From assembly GCA_027924585.1 (NCBI GenBank), contig BSBM01000712.1, positions 4,056,501 through 4,120,500 on the forward strand: a stretch of 64,000 nt of DNA, written 5' to 3'. Every line of letters begins with the position of its first letter. Position 1 is the stretch's first letter. Both the position numbers and the translations under genes were made by a program. Under the pieces are notes generated by a model. It saw only the letters and a list, made by a program, of their open reading frames with translations, searched no databases and was not told where the DNA came from. The DNA comes from Larix kaempferi. Taxonomy: Eukaryota > Streptophyta > Pinopsida > Pinales > Pinaceae. Shown piece by piece: positions 20,694 through 31,462 of this stretch.

Positions 20694-22397
20694 ATGGCTG
20701 ATAAAGGAAAATCTCTCATTGTCAAAAATGTTACTGAAAACCCATTCGAAACAGGAATTTTAAATCGCCCAGACCTTGAAGTAACAAATTAAGAAAACTC
20801 CATCCCTGATTCTGAACATCAAGAAGTCTTGTATGCTGTTCCTTTTGCAGAAATAGAAGATTTAAGGAGAGATACATGGTCTTATGTTAAGTAACTAGGT
20901 GGTTTAAACGCTGTAACTTTTCTCCCTAGGAAAAGTACTCCCAGAAAAGAGAGACAGTACACCCATGATTCAATTCTTGTGCAGAACTTTGAAGAGCTTA
21001 TAAATTTAACTTTGGAAGAAATTGCAGAACCCCTGAAAGAAATCGATCTTGAAAACCCATAAAAATTTTCAGATCTAGAAAATCTTGAAGAACTTGTTAC
21101 TCCAAAGCACACCCCACTTAATTCACCACACAATTCTCCACCTGATTCTCCACATAGAAACATGGTTGTACCTTCTTGGAAAGCGAGGGGAGCATTGAAT
21201 CTAGCTGGGCCATTCCACAATCTGCCTAAAAATCTAGAGAAAGTCTTGCCTAAATTCGACCCAGGAAAAGCCATTTTTGCTGAAGATCATCTCAAGAGTT
21301 TTTATTTAGGCTTGAATATTTTAACTGTACAGCATGAAGATGTAGTTTGTAGGTTTTTCCCATACACATTTGAGCCAAAAGTTTCTTCCTGGTATTTTAG
21401 CTTACAAGCTAGCTCAATTTCCAGCTGGCAAGAATTTGAAAGATGTTTCTTAAAGAAGTATGGGAATCAAAAGACTGTAGCTACACTTATGAAAGAACTA
21501 CTGTCCATGAGAATGGAAAAGAAAGAAAAGGTTCAAGACTTCAACCAAAGGTTCACAACACTCTTGAATAATTTTAGCGAAGCAAATAAACCAGCAGAAG
21601 AATCTCTGGTTGAATATTATACAACAACTCTTGAAGGGCCAATAGCAATGTTTGTCAAAAGGCCTAAGAAAACTACCCTGATAGAAAATTTTGAAGAAGC
21701 TAGAAAGGTCGAAGAAGAAGCAAACAACATTGCCAAACATGCCTTAGACACAAAGACAAAACCATCAACTAATAAAAAAACCTTACTGCTCACCAGGAAC
21801 AAAGAAGAGTCATCAGCAGACATGGAGAACGTAGTTAAGATGATGCAGAAATTGTCCAATAAAATTGTCGATCTCAAGAAAGATAAAGCAGCGAGTACAT
21901 CTAGGAAGCCTTTCAAACCATTCTACAAGAAGAGAGAAGAAAACGATCAACCTCATCCACCGATGAATACTTCTCCTGTTTTAAATCTGAATGAAATAGG
22001 GATGGATCACTTTCGCACATTTCATCAAGAGCCACACTCGGAAAAGAGCTTCCCACAATGGATTAACTCTATGAGTTTAGTCATGAACCAAATGTTGGAT
22101 TCACAGATTCCAGATCAAGACGATCCTCCAAAGGAACCAAGCCCTGAGATAGAGGAACCATCTCCAAACACTACCATGGTGCTGTGGGATTGGGTACCTT
22201 TAACAAAGTTGGTAGAAGATGATCCTATGGAAAGCCCAATCTCTACTGTAAACATTAACACTCGCAATAAAGGTCCCATTGCAGATCTAGTTCCAAGCTC
22301 GACCATCCCCAAACCTAAAATTTCAAAAGAGTTACCTAAAAGGCACATTACATTCATTCCCCAACAACCTAAAGCTAACCCAACAGTTGCCAAGTAG
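20694..22397 (+). pseudogene. gag: X gag
   Basis: The start is taken at the ATG at 20694 (MADKGKSLIVKNV), eight bases after the PBS. The frame is the same as all of pol up to 24223. The capsid-like domain is at about 21270-21620 (AIFAEDHLKSFYLGLNIL, VSSWYFSLQASSISSWQEFE, VQDFNQRFTTLLN). Stops occur near 20790, 20890 and 21060 and at the end (TAG, 22395), all single codons without frameshift. A basic stretch (KPFKPFYKKREEN) takes the place of a nucleocapsid: no CCHC zinc knuckle is visible, unlike elements G, V and W. Gag would form the cytoplasmic particle. Confidence 0.85.
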
Positions 22398-23171
22398 CCA
22401 AACATTGACACAGTAGTTCAACAACCGAAGGTCACACTGAATAAGACAGACCATTCAACTAGAACTATAAAAGAATGTGATCTAGGATATGACATGATTG
22501 AAGATATAAAGAAAGTAAAGGAAAATGTTTCAATATTCAATATGTCCAGTTTTCCCCAGCAACGAGACAAGTTGTTGCATGTTCTTCAATCCCAGCCCAG
22601 CACTCCATTAACAAATACTCAAGAAGACCCTGAAATTAATGAGGCCAGTATGGGTAGGAAATCCAAATCTCATACGTTGTCGTTCCTCTTAACTTTTGAA
22701 ATCTTCAATCACAATGTTCACAATTGTATGGTAGATTCCAGAGCATCTTCGAATGTCATGCCATTGTCAATCTGTAAAAAGATTAATGGGTAACCAATTC
22801 CATCTCCCGCCCAGATTATTCAGTTAGATAGGACTGCTATCAAAGTTATTGGAGAGGTGAAAGATGTCCTCATTAGATTGTCAGCAGATTCTAGAGTTTG
22901 TCAGTTCATCGATATAATGGTGGTTGATATTCCTGAATCTTATGGTTTGATCCTAAGTAGGGACTTGTCCACAAAATTGACTGGCTATTTTGCCACTAAT
23001 TGGTCCCATTTGTGGTTTCCATATCAAAATAGACATAATCAGATCAAGGTTCCGAGAGAACCACACATGAAACAAAATGTAACTCAACTAGAAGGAAAGA
23101 ATGAGGCTGTAGCCTTCTCATCCTCAGTTTTGGGAAATTATTTCTTAGAAATTGATTCGGATAATTATTAA
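22398..23171 (+). pseudogene. pol: X aspartic protease
   Basis: Same frame as gag, so Gag-Pro-Pol was one polyprotein. The active site reads CMVDSRASSNVMP near 22730: the catalytic Asp is kept, but Gly of D-S-G-A is Arg. Downstream: IKVIGEVKDVLIRLSADSR and DIMVVDIPESYGLILSRDLS, the usual C-terminal block. Stops near 22791 and 23169. The region just before the protease (22494-22650) is linker with no clear domain. Confidence 0.8.
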
Positions 23172-23828
23172 TCTGAAACTATTAGCCATGAATAATATGA
23201 ACAATCCAATCTCCTTCAATTTTCTTGGACTGATGATATTGACTGTAATATAGTTAGTTTAGTCACTGACTTAGATCATAAAGATACTAACTTAACTAGA
23301 TCAACTGATCTTTTTTGGACATTATACTTTGATGGTTCTAAAACTTTGGAAGGTTCCGTAGCTGGTTGGGTTCTGATGGATCCAGAAAGAAATAAGTATT
23401 TTTTGTCATGTAGGTTAGAATTTGATTGTACTAATAATACTGCTGAATATGAAGCTTTAGTCCACGGATTGAAGAAAGCCATCGGCTTAAATGTTAAGTG
23501 TCTGAAGGTGTTTGGCGACTCTGAAATAGTTGTGAGACAGGTAAGAGATACCATTAACTGTCTCTCACCTCATTTGAAAGGTTATCAGGCTAAGGTATGG
23601 GATTTAATTATGCATTTTGATGCTTTCAATATAAAATCTGTTCCTAGACTGCAAAATGTTGCGGCTGATTTATTAGCAACTTCCGCTTCTAGATTGGTGA
23701 CAACTAATAACAAGTGCTCAATTGAGTTAATTTTCAGGCCTTCTATCCCTGACAATATCACAAACTTCAGAGTTTTTGATGATGACGAACAAATTTTCAG
23801 TTTTCTAACAAACGAAGACATATTCTAA
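23172..23828 (+). pseudogene. pol: X additional RNase H (archaeal-type-like), placed before RT
   Basis: RNase HI fold with all four acidic residues in place: YFDGSKTLEGSVAGWVL (first Asp, near 23330), NNTAEYEALVHGLK (Glu, near 23450), VFGDSEIVVRQV (second Asp, near 23515), and NVAADLLATSAS (third Asp, near 23660). It is followed by a linker with SIPDNITNFRVF. It cleaves RNA in RNA/DNA hybrids. It sits between protease and RT; in Tat elements as I recall them the extra RNase H usually follows the gypsy RNase H. The frame is continuous with gag; the only stop in the open part is at its end (TAA 23826-23828). Confidence 0.85.
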
Positions 23829-24223
23829 GGAGCTATGATAGATGAAGAAGAACATGATTCTGATTTACAAAAGAAAGATACAGCTAAAGGAAATTTCATC
23901 CCCAAAGGGGTGAGGTCACTTGAAATGTTGTTTGATCTACAAAGCAAGTTCAAAAGGCCAGCAAATACCAAGACCAATAGCTCATCAATGCAGCATGAAT
24001 TAGTTAATCTAGGCACCAAAGCTGAACCAAAATTTGTTAACCTTGGCAAATGTTGTTCACCAGGAGAAAGAGATAAGTTCATCAAACTATTTCGACAATA
24101 TAAGGATGTTTTTCCATGGACTTATGAAGATCTGAAAACATATGTCATCCGCATTATTCAGAATGCCATACCAATGAAAGCAGGTGTCAAGCCATTTCAA
24201 CAGCAATTAACAAGGATGCATCC
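23829..24223 (+). pseudogene. pol: X reverse transcriptase, N-terminal start
   Basis: Pre-RT and RT entry: VNLGKCCSPGERDKFIKLF, then QYKDVFPWTYEDLKTY and VKPFQQQLTRMHP. It stops where V inserts. The codons for MHP are followed after V (at 41024) by LEPLIQKELKKLLDA, which restores the normal RT entry. The target duplication CATCC is at 24219-24223 and 41019-41023. Confidence 0.9.
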
Positions 24224-24429
24224 TGTTAACACCCAAAAAGTGTTCACTACCTCATCTACCTCATTACATGGCTCATTTGTCCATTTTCCTACCATATTTC
24301 CCTTAAAAACCCTAAAAATCCCACTAAAAAGCCTCCAAAAGGCCTAAAAACCATCAAAAAAGCCTCAAAAAGGCTGAAAAACCCCTTTTTCCTCCAAAAA
24401 TATCCAAAATTCCTCTAAAAATAGCAAAA
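24224..24429 (+). mobile_element. V 5' LTR, left part
   Basis: Starts TGTTAACACCC right after CATCC and contains the AAAAAGCCTCCAAAAGGCC repeats. It is interrupted at 24429 by U (CAAAA duplicated at 24425-24429 and 30917-30921) and resumes at 30922. Confidence 0.9.
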
Positions 24430-26454
24430 TGTAATGTCCCTTGTTAGGAATTTTATTAAAATTGCAATTTTCCACTTTTTTCCCTTGTTTGACCTTTGAC
24501 TAGTTTCGATCTCTAGGTCCCAAATTTGCCCCAAATGATCCCAAATCTTCTGAGAAGGTATATGAATGATATTAGAACATAAATATGTGTTTTAGGGATT
24601 CCTTTGTACCTTTAAAACACTTCTGCAAATACTCTTTCAATTCTGGTCAATGTAGGTAACTTTACTAGTAATTTTCCTTTGACTAGTATTGGTCTCTATA
24701 TCTCGAATTGACTCCAAATGCATTCAAATCTTCAAGGAAGGTGTATGAATGATATTAATACTTGAATATTATGTTCAAGGATGATATATGGCCACCAAAA
24801 TACCTCTGCAAACTCTCTTAAGATTCTGGACCAAGTATGCAATTTTACTAGTAATTTGGGGTTCAAATCCCCCTGGGGTAAGTATTGAAAATGGCTTCCC
24901 AAATGCCTCCAAAGCCACTCAAATTTATGAACAGAGGTAGGAAATGTATTAAGGATGTTATTAAGGTCTCATGTGCACCATTAATTGATTATTATATCTG
25001 TTCCAACCCTCTTCCATTCAACTGCAAAAATCACCAATTCGACCCTTGGGGAAATGGCACTATTTCTTCTCCCAGTGCAATTAAACTAAGTAAAAATACT
25101 TCAAATGCTCAAGTACAGTACATGAAACTTGTAAAATACATCCATGGCAGTCCATTAATCACAAATTCATCATAGAATCATCCATTCATTCGAAATCATC
25201 ATCAACACATTGGTTCACAACAAGGTAGTGGGGAAATGGCATTGTTCTTCCATTAAAAATGAGATTTATACATTTCTACTTGGAATTTCGACCTGAAACT
25301 TTTTGGAGATGAAGAACAGAGTATTTAATTCATATTACAAAAGAAATGGGGCATTAAAAGCTTCCCCAAAGAGTACAATAGCTCACCAAAAACGCCCTCC
25401 CTCAAGGATCAAGAATATGCCATCAAAACCGGAAATGGTTGAAGGAGTGAGTTGCAATAGAAGAAACCATGAGCTGCCCTGTAGCTTACACCTGCAAATA
25501 AAGACTCCATTAAAGCTCCAAATGAAAGGTCTGAATGGCCTTTCCAATTACCAACTTGGATGGGAATCTTTCACCCTCGAAATTGGCTAAGGCAAGAAAC
25601 TAGTCATCCACTAGCTCTCCCTCTTCACAAATGCAATTGCAAATTCTACAAATGATCAAAAGCCGGTTTCCTTCTTTGTTATTGACATTTATAAACTTCT
25701 AATGTCCTCCATGGGTCGAATTCCTTCCAAGAGACTCATGCCAACTCAAGTTGGGAAGAGATTCCAAAGAACGCCACTTGTACAACAATTCCTAGTCTCC
25801 CACTTCCACCAAATCACATGTGGAAGCATCTTAGCTGCCCTAACACCCTTGAGCGCCCTCTTGGAGTCTATTTTTAGCCCTGACATGTCATATATGTCAT
25901 ATGTCAGCCTTCAGGTCTGATTTGTGTCATAGGTGTCATAGCATCTTCATCATTGTTGTCATAGAGCTAGGGAATCTAGCCCAAGTGTCTCACTAGCTCC
26001 AAATTGCCTCTTCCTCTTCCATGGGAGTTACTCTTCCTCTATATTTCGACCTTGGATGAGTCATGCAATGAATAATACCTTTTGGACTCCCCCAAGTATG
26101 TTACCATTCACCTTGAATTCGAATTGGTGAGAGAATGATGCCAAATGTAGTGGGGAAATCTAGCCATATGTGGGTCCCACTTCCTCCATGTGTCTTCATC
26201 ATGAAATGCCACTTTGATTTTCACTTGTATATATTTATTTAGCTCCTTTATTAAATATTTATTCCATTCTAATGTTCAAACATCATTTATTATCCCCATT
26301 ATTCCAAATACCAAGCTTCCACCCCAAACCTAGGAAACTAGTAATTTTCCTCCTTGGCAATTATTTGACCTTTAGCATCAATTTGACAAACTCTAATGAA
26401 TAGGGCTAATGTGATTAGGCCATTGTGACCCAATGCCAAATTTGGGACATGACA
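24430..26454 (-). mobile_element. U 3' LTR (2025 bp)
   Basis: Plus-strand ends are TGTAATGTCCC and GGGACATGACA, near-perfect 11-bp inverted ends. The minus-strand end of the 800-codon ORF reaches 116 bp into it (stop at 26338). Small frames inside are shared by the other LTR only because the LTRs are identical. Confidence 0.95.
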
Positions 26455-28740
26455 AATCCTCCCTTCCCAATATTGCTTGTCCTCAAGCAATTTTAAACAT
26501 GGGTGTTGAAGAACCTGCTTTCTGTATAATTCTTTGAAGTTGCCATTGAATTTCCCAACCTTGAGTCTTTGAGTTTCCATGAAGATTTTAGAGAGGAACC
26601 ACCATGCTTGCTGCTGCACTACTCTGATAAAAATAACTTTATTAAGTGGGGAAATCCATCTCCCATACTGCTTGTTTCCCAAAAAAAAATTTGAAAGCAA
26701 TGAGATAAAAAATATTCCAGGGTCCCATTGCTTGTATTGCACCCCAATAATTAAGAGTGCTCTCCAACCCACACCATTAGTTAAGAGGATTCCTGGATCC
26801 CATTTTCTTGTATGCATCCTTCCAAACATCATGAGTACCAAATATATATCATCAAAGTACATAACAACATAATGAAAATGTACATCAAGGATATGCTTCA
26901 TCAAAGAGTCATGAAAGTGCTTATACCTCCAAGCAAGTAGACCACCATTTTCCAAGTGCATACAAGCTTCAAGTGACCAATCAAATCTGCTCCAATGACA
27001 TAGGTGAGGATCCCATGTCCTATAATGCTGCTCCAAAAGGATGTGATATGCATCAAAATATTCAACCATGTATTCTTTCATCCAAGAAGTGAATGAAGAA
27101 TCTCCACTAAAATCTGAACCAAATAGTGAGCAGAAAAAACAAGGAGACTTCAAATGACTCAAAGAAGTCTCACCCATACATCCCTGAATGTGAGAGTCAT
27201 AAAGATATAACAAAGTATGTGTCTTGCAACAAAAATGTTCTCCAATCATAAATCTATTCTTCCAAGTGTTGGATGAAGTTCGTCCAACATCAAATGAATC
27301 AAGTGTTGAGTAAGAAAAACCATGAGTCTTCAAGTGACTCAAATGCATATCATAGGTGCATCCATGTAGATTTGCATCATCATAAAGTGACAAATAATGT
27401 TGCTTCAAATGTGAAGAAGAATGTGCTCCAACCATGTCATCATAAAAAGTAAATCTAGGAGTTCCATACTCCTCATGTGGCACCATCAAAAAGAACCCTT
27501 TCACCCATACTTCATTGAGACTAATGTTGCAAAACATGGAATTGTAGGATGTAGGAGAATGAACCAAATCACCCAAATGATCAAAAAGTACAGAAGTTTC
27601 ATCATGGGAAGGATCCATATGGGTAGTATCATGCAGCTCCTTCAAAAGTATGAACTCTTTGTCATAGTTTGGTTCCAATGTAGAGGAATCATGCTTTTCT
27701 TTAAAAATTGCATAACCTTCATCAAGAGACAATTCAAGTTCCTCTTCCACCACATCAAGTGTTTGGATCTCTTCAAGTTCATCTTCAAACACATTAAGCA
27801 CATTCAAATTCCCACATTTCTCATCATCCACCATGTCATGAGAATCCTCCAAACAATCTACCATTTGACAATCTGAAACATAGGAGGAAAAACAAGTATC
27901 TTGCAACTTTTCAAGAAGTTGCTCATTTTGAATTGTGAGCTTATGAGTATCCTCATTATTCTTCAAATATGCATCATGTAACAATTCATTAAGCTCAAAC
28001 AAATGGTTTCTATCAAAAAGCAAAGACATGAAATTACCTTTGATATGGCACATTGCTCTTTGAATCTTTTCCATGTCTTCAAGGAAAGATGTTTCCTCCA
28101 ATGATGTAGCTCTCCAACAAGAATTTGACACCAATGCTTGAGTGTCATGGAGAATTATGAGGGACTCTTGGATCTTATTTTCATTCATCTTTAAGGACCC
28201 TTCAAGAAAATGAGGCTCTTGCAAATGAACCTTCTCATCTTCTTCAATTTTGCTTGGACCAACTTCATGAAACTCAAGTGGTGATGGGGAAGTTGATCTT
28301 GGTTCTTCTTCAACTGCTACAAGGTATTCATTATCATGCTTAATGGAACTTGGGCTTGCAGCAACACTTTCAAAAGTGATCTCTATGTCACCAACATAGA
28401 GGTGTGAGCACCCATCAGTAGGTACTCCTTCATAGTTTAAGCATCCATCAGTAGATGCTCTTTGGTTCATGTCTAAGCTAGAAGGTGTCTCAAAATGATC
28501 TTCCATATTTTCAATAGAATCTTCTTCATGATCTTGTGATGTCTCTTCCTTTTGCTCCTTCAAGCAAGCTGATGCATTTTTCCCCTTGGTTTCCTTAAAA
28601 TCAATAATTTTTTCCACAAGTTCGATAGAAAACAATTCGAATCCTTCCTTAAGTTGCTTGGTCATATCTTCAAATATTGTTTTCATAATTTTTATATGCT
28701 CCTCACCATCATATGAGGCTCCCTTTTCATCCCTAGTCAT
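26338..28740 (-). CDS. Intact 800-codon orphan ORF of U
   Basis: Not recognised. Starts MTRDEKGASYDGEEH about 130 bp inside the PBS and is open to TAA at 26338. Layout: acidic N-terminal half with amphipathic helices (EHIKIMKTIFEDMTKQLKEG; EEELELSLDEGY); two imperfect repeats of about 55 residues around 440-560 sharing HGC/QGC, SHLKTHGFSYS or SHLKSPCFFCS, and a Trp-Lys segment; then a Trp/His/Tyr-rich C-terminal part with RKWDPGILL and KQWDPGIFF. The end (LLEDKQYWEGRI) resembles the very end of many gypsy pol frames and reads through the polypurine tract into the LTR. No catalytic motif, signal peptide or clear membrane segment. It is the longest undamaged frame in the window. Confidence 0.6.
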   Translation of the reverse strand: MTRDEKGASYDGEEHIKIMKTIFEDMTKQLKEGFELFSIELVEKIIDFKETKGKNASACLKEQKEETSQDHEEDSIENMEDHFETPSSLDMNQRASTDGCLNYEGVPTDGCSHLYVGDIEITFESVAASPSSIKHDNEYLVAVEEEPRSTSPSPLEFHEVGPSKIEEDEKVHLQEPHFLEGSLKMNENKIQESLIILHDTQALVSNSCWRATSLEETSFLEDMEKIQRAMCHIKGNFMSLLFDRNHLFELNELLHDAYLKNNEDTHKLTIQNEQLLEKLQDTCFSSYVSDCQMVDCLEDSHDMVDDEKCGNLNVLNVFEDELEEIQTLDVVEEELELSLDEGYAIFKEKHDSSTLEPNYDKEFILLKELHDTTHMDPSHDETSVLFDHLGDLVHSPTSYNSMFCNISLNEVWVKGFFLMVPHEEYGTPRFTFYDDMVGAHSSSHLKQHYLSLYDDANLHGCTYDMHLSHLKTHGFSYSTLDSFDVGRTSSNTWKNRFMIGEHFCCKTHTLLYLYDSHIQGCMGETSLSHLKSPCFFCSLFGSDFSGDSSFTSWMKEYMVEYFDAYHILLEQHYRTWDPHLCHWSRFDWSLEACMHLENGGLLAWRYKHFHDSLMKHILDVHFHYVVMYFDDIYLVLMMFGRMHTRKWDPGILLTNGVGWRALLIIGVQYKQWDPGIFFISLLSNFFLGNKQYGRWISPLNKVIFIRVVQQQAWWFLSKIFMETQRLKVGKFNGNFKELYRKQVLQHPCLKLLEDKQYWEGRICHVPNLALGHNGLITLALFIRVCQIDAKGQIIAKEENY
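26455..26470 (-). other. U polypurine tract
   Basis: Minus-strand GGGAAGGGAGGATT directly before the 3' LTR (TGTCATGTCCC). It is also part of the ORF, encoding EGRI. Confidence 0.85.
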
Positions 28741-28878
28741 AGTTTCCTCAAAACATTTGCTCTTCTTCTCCTACCTTTTTTTTTTCTTCAACAAAAGCAC
28801 TTTTGGTTTCAATATCTAATGGTGGTACCTGAATTATTGTCCTCATGAATATTATACCACATCAGGTGCCAAGATCAT

Positions 28879-28890
28879 GCTCTGATACCA
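28879..28890 (-). other. U primer-binding site
   Basis: Minus-strand TGGTATCAGAGC followed by ATGATC, an unmutated initiator-Met tRNA type PBS one base after the LTR. Confidence 0.9.
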
Positions 28891-28891
28891 C

Positions 28892-30916
28892 TGTAATGTC
28901 CCTTGTTAGGAATTTTATTAAAATTGCAATTTTCCACTTTTTTCCCTTGTTTGACCTTTGACTAGTTTCGATCTCTAGGTCCCAAATTTGCCCCAAATGA
29001 TCCCAAATCTTCTGAGAAGGTATATGAATGATATTAGAACATAAATATGTGTTTTAGGGATTCCTTTGTACCTTTAAAACACTTCTGCAAATACTCTTTC
29101 AATTCTGGTCAATGTAGGTAACTTTACTAGTAATTTTCCTTTGACTAGTATTGGTCTCTATATCTCGAATTGACTCCAAATGCATTCAAATCTTCAAGGA
29201 AGGTGTATGAATGATATTAATACTTGAATATTATGTTCAAGGATGATATATGGCCACCAAAATACCTCTGCAAACTCTCTTAAGATTCTGGACCAAGTAT
29301 GCAATTTTACTAGTAATTTGGGGTTCAAATCCCCCTGGGGTAAGTATTGAAAATGGCTTCCCAAATGCCTCCAAAGCCACTCAAATTTATGAACAGAGGT
29401 AGGAAATGTATTAAGGATGTTATTAAGGTCTCATGTGCACCATTAATTGATTATTATATCTGTTCCAACCCTCTCCCATTCAACTGCAAAAATCACCAAT
29501 TCGACCCTTGGGGAAATGGCACTATTTCTTCTCCCAGTGCAATTAAACTAAGTAAAAATACTTCAAATGCTCAAGTACAGTACATGAAACTTGTAAAATA
29601 CATCCATGGCAGTCCATTAATCACAAATTCATCATAGAATCATCCATTCATTCGAAATCATCATCAACACATTGGTTCACAACAAGGTAGTGGGGAAATG
29701 GCATTGTTCTTCCATTAAAAATGAGATTTATACATTTCTACTTGGAATTTCGACCTGAAACTTTTTGGAGATGAAGAACAGAGTATTTAATTCATATTAC
29801 AAAAGAAATGGGGCATTAAAAGCTTCCCCAAAGAGTACAATAGCTCACCAAAAACGCCCTCCCTCAAGGATCAAGAATATGCCATCAAAACCGGAAATGG
29901 TTGAAGGAGTGAGTTGCAATAGAAGAAACCATGAGCTGCCCTGTAGCTTACACCTGCAAATAAAGACTCCATTAAAGCTCCAAATGAAAGGTCTGAATGG
30001 CCTTTCCAATTACCAACTTGGATGGGAATCTTTCACCCTCGAAATTGGCTAAGGCAAGAAACTAGTCATCCACTAGCTCTCCCTCTTCACAAATGCAATT
30101 GCAAATTCTACAAATGATCAAAAGCCGGTTTCCTTCTTTATTATTGACATTTATAAACTTCTAATGTCCTCCATGGGTCGAATTCCTTCCAAGAGACTCA
30201 TGCCAACTCAAGTTGGGAAGAGATTCCAAAGAACGCCACTTGTACAACAATTCCTAGTCTCCCACTTCCACCAAATCACATGTGGAAGCATCTTAGCTGC
30301 CCTAACACCCTTGAGCGCCCTCTTGGAGTCTATTTTTAGCCCTGACATGTCATATATGTCATATGTCAGCCTTCAGGTCTGATTTGTGTCATAGGTGTCA
30401 TAGCATCTTCATCATTGTTGTCATAGAGCTAGGGAATCTAGCCCAAGTGTCTCACTAGCTCCAAATTGCCTCTTCCTCTTCCATGGGAGTTACTCTTCCT
30501 CTATATTTCGACCTTGGATGAGTCATGCAATGAATAATACCTTTTGGACTCCCCCAAGTATGTTACCATTCACCTTGAATTCGAATTGGTGAGAGAATGA
30601 TGCCAAATGTAGTGGGGAAATCTAGCCATATGTGGGTCCCACTTCCTCCATGTGTCTTCATCATGAAATGCCACTTTGATTTTCACTTGTATATATTTAT
30701 TTAGCTCCTTTATTAAATATTTATTCCATTCTAATGTTCAAACATCATTTATTATCCCCATTATTCCAAATACCAAGCTTCCACCCCAAACCTAGGAAAC
30801 TAGTAATTTTCCTCCTTGGCAATTATTTGACCTTTAGCATCAATTTGACAAACTCTAATGAATAGGGCTAATGTGATTAGGCCATTGTGACCCAATGCCA
30901 AATTTGGGACATGACA
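28892..30916 (-). mobile_element. U 5' LTR (2025 bp)
   Basis: Near-identical to 24430-26454 and the same length. Followed by the second CAAAA (30917-30921) and then V LTR sequence. No coding sequence of its own. Confidence 0.95.
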
Positions 30917-30921
30917 CAAAA

Positions 30922-31442
30922 TCCCTCTAAAAAGGGAATAAAAAATATAAAATAATGAGGAAAAGGAGGAAACAACCCTATATAGCTGCCCTAAACCATA
31001 TGGATCCCAAAACCATGGGCCAGCACTCCACCACCAAAAAACTATAAATAGGTGATGGAGACCCCTCATTTCATATCCACAGTCATAAGCACCCTTACTC
31101 TGCCAAAATCTCTCTTGAAACCCTAGCACACCCTTGAGCTACTTTCACCTTGAGAGCCCCTTTTGGCCCATTCCCACCATTGGAGAAAGAGAAGCAGCAA
31201 GTTGGAGCTTGGAGCAACCCTCTTGGACATTGAAAGAGCTTCACCAACCTTCACATTGGAGGTCAAATTAATACAAAAGCCATTCTTTATACCTTGTTCT
31301 TTTTATGTTTCATGCACATGTTTAGAGTAATTTATATTTCTGTTTTAGCATTTTAATTTACATTTACTGAACTGCTACTAAGGAGTCCATTCTCCTTAGT
31401 AGGTGCTCATTCGCACAAGCTAAGGGTAAAACCCTAGCTACA
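30922..31442 (+). mobile_element. V 5' LTR, right part
   Basis: Resumes V LTR text (TCCCTCTAAAAAGGG) after U and ends GTAAAACCCTAGCTACA at 31442. It matches 40498-41018 closely. TATA box at 31043-31050. Confidence 0.9.
31043..31050 (+). promoter_or_regulatory. TATA box of V 5' LTR
   Basis: TATAAATA in ACTATAAATAGGTGATGG, conserved at 40619-40626 in the 3' LTR. Confidence 0.7.
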
Positions 31443-31445
31443 GTT

Positions 31446-31462
31446 TTGGTGACTCCCCTAGG
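31446..31462 (+). other. V primer-binding site
   Basis: TTGGTGACTCCCCTAGG, a few bases after the LTR end. The TGGTGACTC form fits a gypsy PBS; the tRNA is not assigned. Confidence 0.6.

Larger units (their letters stand above)
24430..30916 (-). mobile_element. Young non-autonomous LTR element U (6.5 kb)
   Basis: Two 2025-bp LTRs (24430-26454; 28892-30916) flank 2.4 kb. By eye they differ at only two positions (T/C near 25012 versus 29474; G/A near 25679 versus 30140), so insertion was recent. TSD CAAAA. The PBS and polypurine tract show minus orientation: 28892-30916 is the 5' LTR. No gag, protease, RT, RNase H or integrase; the only cargo is an 800-codon ORF. It fits the large retrotransposon derivative class, mobilised in trans. 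Confidence 0.9.

Noticed and set aside
24885-25920. Three small frames repeated at 29347-30382
   Set aside because: They are duplicated only because the U LTRs are near-identical; no domain and no independent evidence of coding.
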